Shown piece after piece: positions 5,010-6,817 of a DNA stretch of 6,817 nt (position 1 is the first letter of the stretch; each line of letters starts with the position of its first letter). Under the pieces are notes generated by a model, which did not search any database, was not told where the DNA came from, and saw nothing but the letters and a program-made list of their open reading frames with translations. The stretch covers positions 1 through 6,817 of the forward strand of contig JAIDVA010000281.1 of NCBI GenBank assembly GCA_029059925.1. The letters run 5' to 3'. The DNA is from Eubacterium sp. GTDB lineage: Bacteria; Bacillota; Clostridia; Oscillospirales; Acutalibacteraceae. The translations under genes were made by a program, and so were the position numbers.

Positions 5010-6817
5010 TTATTTTACTCTGTACTGTACCCATTCCTGAACATTTGAAACATTAGACTGTCCTGTTGGATTAGTAGTTGATTCTTTGTTTTCATCTTTA
5101 TAGAAATAATATGTGTAAACAGGTTCTTGATAATACCATCTTGTTGCATAGTTGTTAGTTGTATAAGATCCATCTGGCACCCACATATTTTGTGCACCGC
5201 AAGTCGGACAAGTATGCGTACCATAGAACTTAATGCCGCTGGAGCCAGTATATTTATGGCTCATCTGAGATGTAGTTTCATAAGTATGCCTTGCCCAGCT
5301 CTTTGCTGTTGAATCAGTTCCCCAAAGACTACTTGAGCCAGATTTGCCATTCCATCTGTGATAATATTTGTAATGAGTTGTTGTTGACTTTACATATTGT
5401 TCTGAAGTAACATTTCTGGAACCATTTGAAGGATTTGAATATACAGGTCCCTGTTTAGTACCCCATGAAGTACGCTGAGTATCATACTTTGTCCACCCAC
5501 TCATAGTTGAAGATCCTGATGTAGTATATGAACGCTGAGTATATGAATACTTTGTATTTATCGCAACCGCATCACTTGGCATCTCTGATGCTTTAACCCA
5601 ATCAGATAAAACATTTTCTGTCCAATGTGCGTATAATATTACATTTTCAGATGTATCAAATACTGTAGTTTCATCAACTTTAGTTGTATTATCATCATTA
5701 GGAGAAGTATACCAACCATCAAATCTATAATAATCTCTTACCGGTACTGGCAATTCTCCTAAAGCATCACCAAATGATAAAACTTTGCTTGTAGTTGAAA
5801 CAGTTGCATTATCGCCATTAACATTATATGTTACAGTAAATTTATTAGGTATCCAGTGTGCATATAATGTCTGATTTACGAGTGATGTTACAACCATATC
5901 AGCAGTGATTTTTGTACCTGAACTTGCATTGGTATACCAACCATCAAATGTATAGTTTGGTTTTACAGGGACGGGCATTTCACCGTATACCTGACCATAA
6001 TATACAGTTTTGCTTATATTCTCTAAATCACCGCCATTAGCATCAAAAGTGATTTTACTTGAGGTTAAATAATTATTAAACTCATCTTCGGTAATGTGAA
6101 TTAACTTACCTTGATTGTATGTTACTGATAATTTTTCCTCATTAGTAAGGTCACCATTTATCAGCCAATTGCCTGTTAACGACAGAGTTCCGTCAACCTC
6201 ATTGTTAAGCAATGATAAATTAACGTTCTTGGATATAATCGTATTTTCTTCCTTAGAAGAAAGCTCAATGTTGCCATAAAGTTTTAGATTAGTATTTGGA
6301 TTAGTGAGAATCATTGAGAATCCCGGACTTTGCTCTACAATAACTCTGCTGAGCGTTACAGTTTCGGAATTCAATTTTAATGGTGTATCTGCGTTTTCAA
6401 CTAATCTGAAATTACTTAAGAATGTTTCTCTTGCATCTGATTCAATCGAAAGATTTCTATATGCTCTGCCATCGCTTAATAATCCGAAAAATTCTGTTGA
6501 CGAAGGTATGTTAATCTTTGTATTGTCAATTGAATCTTCCATATTTGACAAGCAAACTATTAAGCTTCTTGCACCGGAATTAAATGCAGCTTGTGCCACT
6601 TGAGTATTAGCAGCATTTACATATAATTCAGGAGCATTTTCAAAAGCACTATTTCCAATTGATTTTACAAATTCATCAATAATAAATGTTTTCAGTGATG
6701 TACAATTTTTAAATGCTTCTGAGCCAATTTTGTTAATACCCATACCTATAACAGTTTCTAGTGAGAAACAACCTTCGAATGCATTATTAGGTATTTCTCT
6801 TATATGTTTTGGAAGCA
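5010..6817 (-). CDS. Large surface or secreted protein, LRR_5 plus InlB B-repeats (5' partial)
   Basis: The reading frame is open from the right window edge to a TAA at 5010-5012, giving 601 visible residues. The Met at 6743 is internal, because 24 in-frame codons of the same repeat type precede it (HIREIPNNAFEGCFSLETVI). Visible order, numbered from that Met: BspA-type leucine-rich repeats to about 40 (IGSEAFKNCTSLKTF, IGNSAFENAPEL); a Thr/Asn/Leu-rich linker of beta-helix look (about 90-228); two InlB/Listeria-Bacteroides B-repeats (231-297 and 302-374), both ending YAHW; then a 200-residue C-terminal domain rich in Tyr, Trp, Ser and Thr with HTCPTCGAQNMW (510-521). Such proteins are secreted and bind host or microbial surfaces. 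No LPXTG motif or C-terminal membrane anchor is present, so attachment must use another route or the C-terminal domain. The signal peptide and start lie beyond the window. Confidence 0.88.
   Translation of the reverse strand, partial: LPKHIREIPNNAFEGCFSLETVIGMGINKIGSEAFKNCTSLKTFIIDEFVKSIGNSAFENAPELYVNAANTQVAQAAFNSGARSLIVCLSNMEDSIDNTKINIPSSTEFFGLLSDGRAYRNLSIESDARETFLSNFRLVENADTPLKLNSETVTLSRVIVEQSPGFSMILTNPNTNLKLYGNIELSSKEENTIISKNVNLSLLNNEVDGTLSLTGNWLINGDLTNEEKLSVTYNQGKLIHITEDEFNNYLTSSKITFDANGGDLENISKTVYYGQVYGEMPVPVKPNYTFDGWYTNASSGTKITADMVVTSLVNQTLYAHWIPNKFTVTYNVNGDNATVSTTSKVLSFGDALGELPVPVRDYYRFDGWYTSPNDDNTTKVDETTVFDTSENVILYAHWTENVLSDWVKASEMPSDAVAINTKYSYTQRSYTTSGSSTMSGWTKYDTQRTSWGTKQGPVYSNPSNGSRNVTSEQYVKSTTTHYKYYHRWNGKSGSSSLWGTDSTAKSWARHTYETTSQMSHKYTGSSGIKFYGTHTCPTCGAQNMWVPDGSYTTNNYATRWYYQEPVYTYYFYKDENKESTTNPTGQSNVSNVQEWVQYRVK
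5622..5840 (-). repeat. InlB B-repeat 2 (protein repeat within the surface protein)
   Basis: It encodes FTVTYNVNG through ILYAHW, with GELPVPVRDYYRFDGWYTSP in the core. It aligns with repeat 1 (PVPV..Y.FDGWYT and YAHW shared) but is a few residues longer and clearly diverged, so the duplication is not recent. Confidence 0.85.
5853..6053 (-). repeat. InlB B-repeat 1 (protein repeat within the surface protein)
   Basis: It encodes ITFDANGGDLE through TLYAHW. Hallmarks are the FDANGG start, a YYGQVYGEMPVPVKPNYTF core, FDGWY, and the closing YAHW. It matches the Flg_new/Listeria-Bacteroides repeat, a ubiquitin-like small beta fold found in extracellular proteins. Confidence 0.88.

Noticed and set aside
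1..6817. CRISPR array, insertion sequence, integrase or transposase
   Set aside because: No regularly spaced repeats and no recombinase or transposase motifs in any frame. The element inference rests on the tRNA fragment and the composition change only.

Overview
The window suggests a low-to-moderate GC Gram-positive gut-type Clostridia (Oscillospiraceae/Ruminococcaceae-like). The signs are the style of the branched-chain aminotransferase and LuxS, strong AGGAG-type ribosome binding sites, and a BspA/InlB-like surface protein. This is a judgement from protein style and composition; no search was possible.

Left part (1-3756) looks like ordinary chromosome on the + strand. It holds the last 30 codons of an unidentified gene, then ilvE (branched-chain aminotransferase). 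A remarkable palindromic intergenic element follows, ending in a T tract that can terminate ilvE transcription. Next comes a run of three genes: an RluA-type pseudouridine synthase, a cytoplasmic zinc-dependent phospholipase C-like protein, and luxS. The last two overlap by 4 bases (ATGA) and are probably translationally coupled. luxS is followed by two hairpins, the second a convincing terminator.

Boundary (about 3718-3875): on the - strand there is a 44-base 3' fragment of a tRNA, best read as tRNA-Gln with anticodon CUG. It runs from the anticodon loop to an encoded CCA and is followed by its own terminator. Its 5' half is missing. This is the classic footprint of an integrated element that uses a tRNA 3' end as attachment site. 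Two direct TGTCTGT repeats 11 bases apart lie just inside the boundary, as arm-type recombinase or excisionase sites often do. The geometry predicts that the element extends rightward past the window end, to an intact tRNA-Gln copy.

Right part (3804-6817) is visibly more AT-rich, and all its genes are on the - strand. It carries an AbiF/Abi_2 HEPN-type defence protein. Upstream of that gene is a short structured RNA of the kind known as the abiF RNA motif, driven by a perfect consensus sigma-A promoter (TTGACA, 17 bases, TATAAT). The RNA's loop can also pair with the abiF ribosome binding site. Next to it is the 3' part of a large secreted or surface protein. It has BspA-type leucine-rich repeats, two InlB B-repeats and a Tyr/Trp/Ser/Thr-rich C-terminal domain, and ends at a UUCG-loop terminator. 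Its start lies beyond the window.

My reading is that an integrative element carrying a phage-defence module and a surface protein has inserted at a tRNA-Gln gene next to the housekeeping luxS locus. The abiF RNA plus AbiF pair is the most interesting system here, because AbiF-like HEPN proteins with an adjacent RNA have been proposed as relatives of the ancestors of Cas13.
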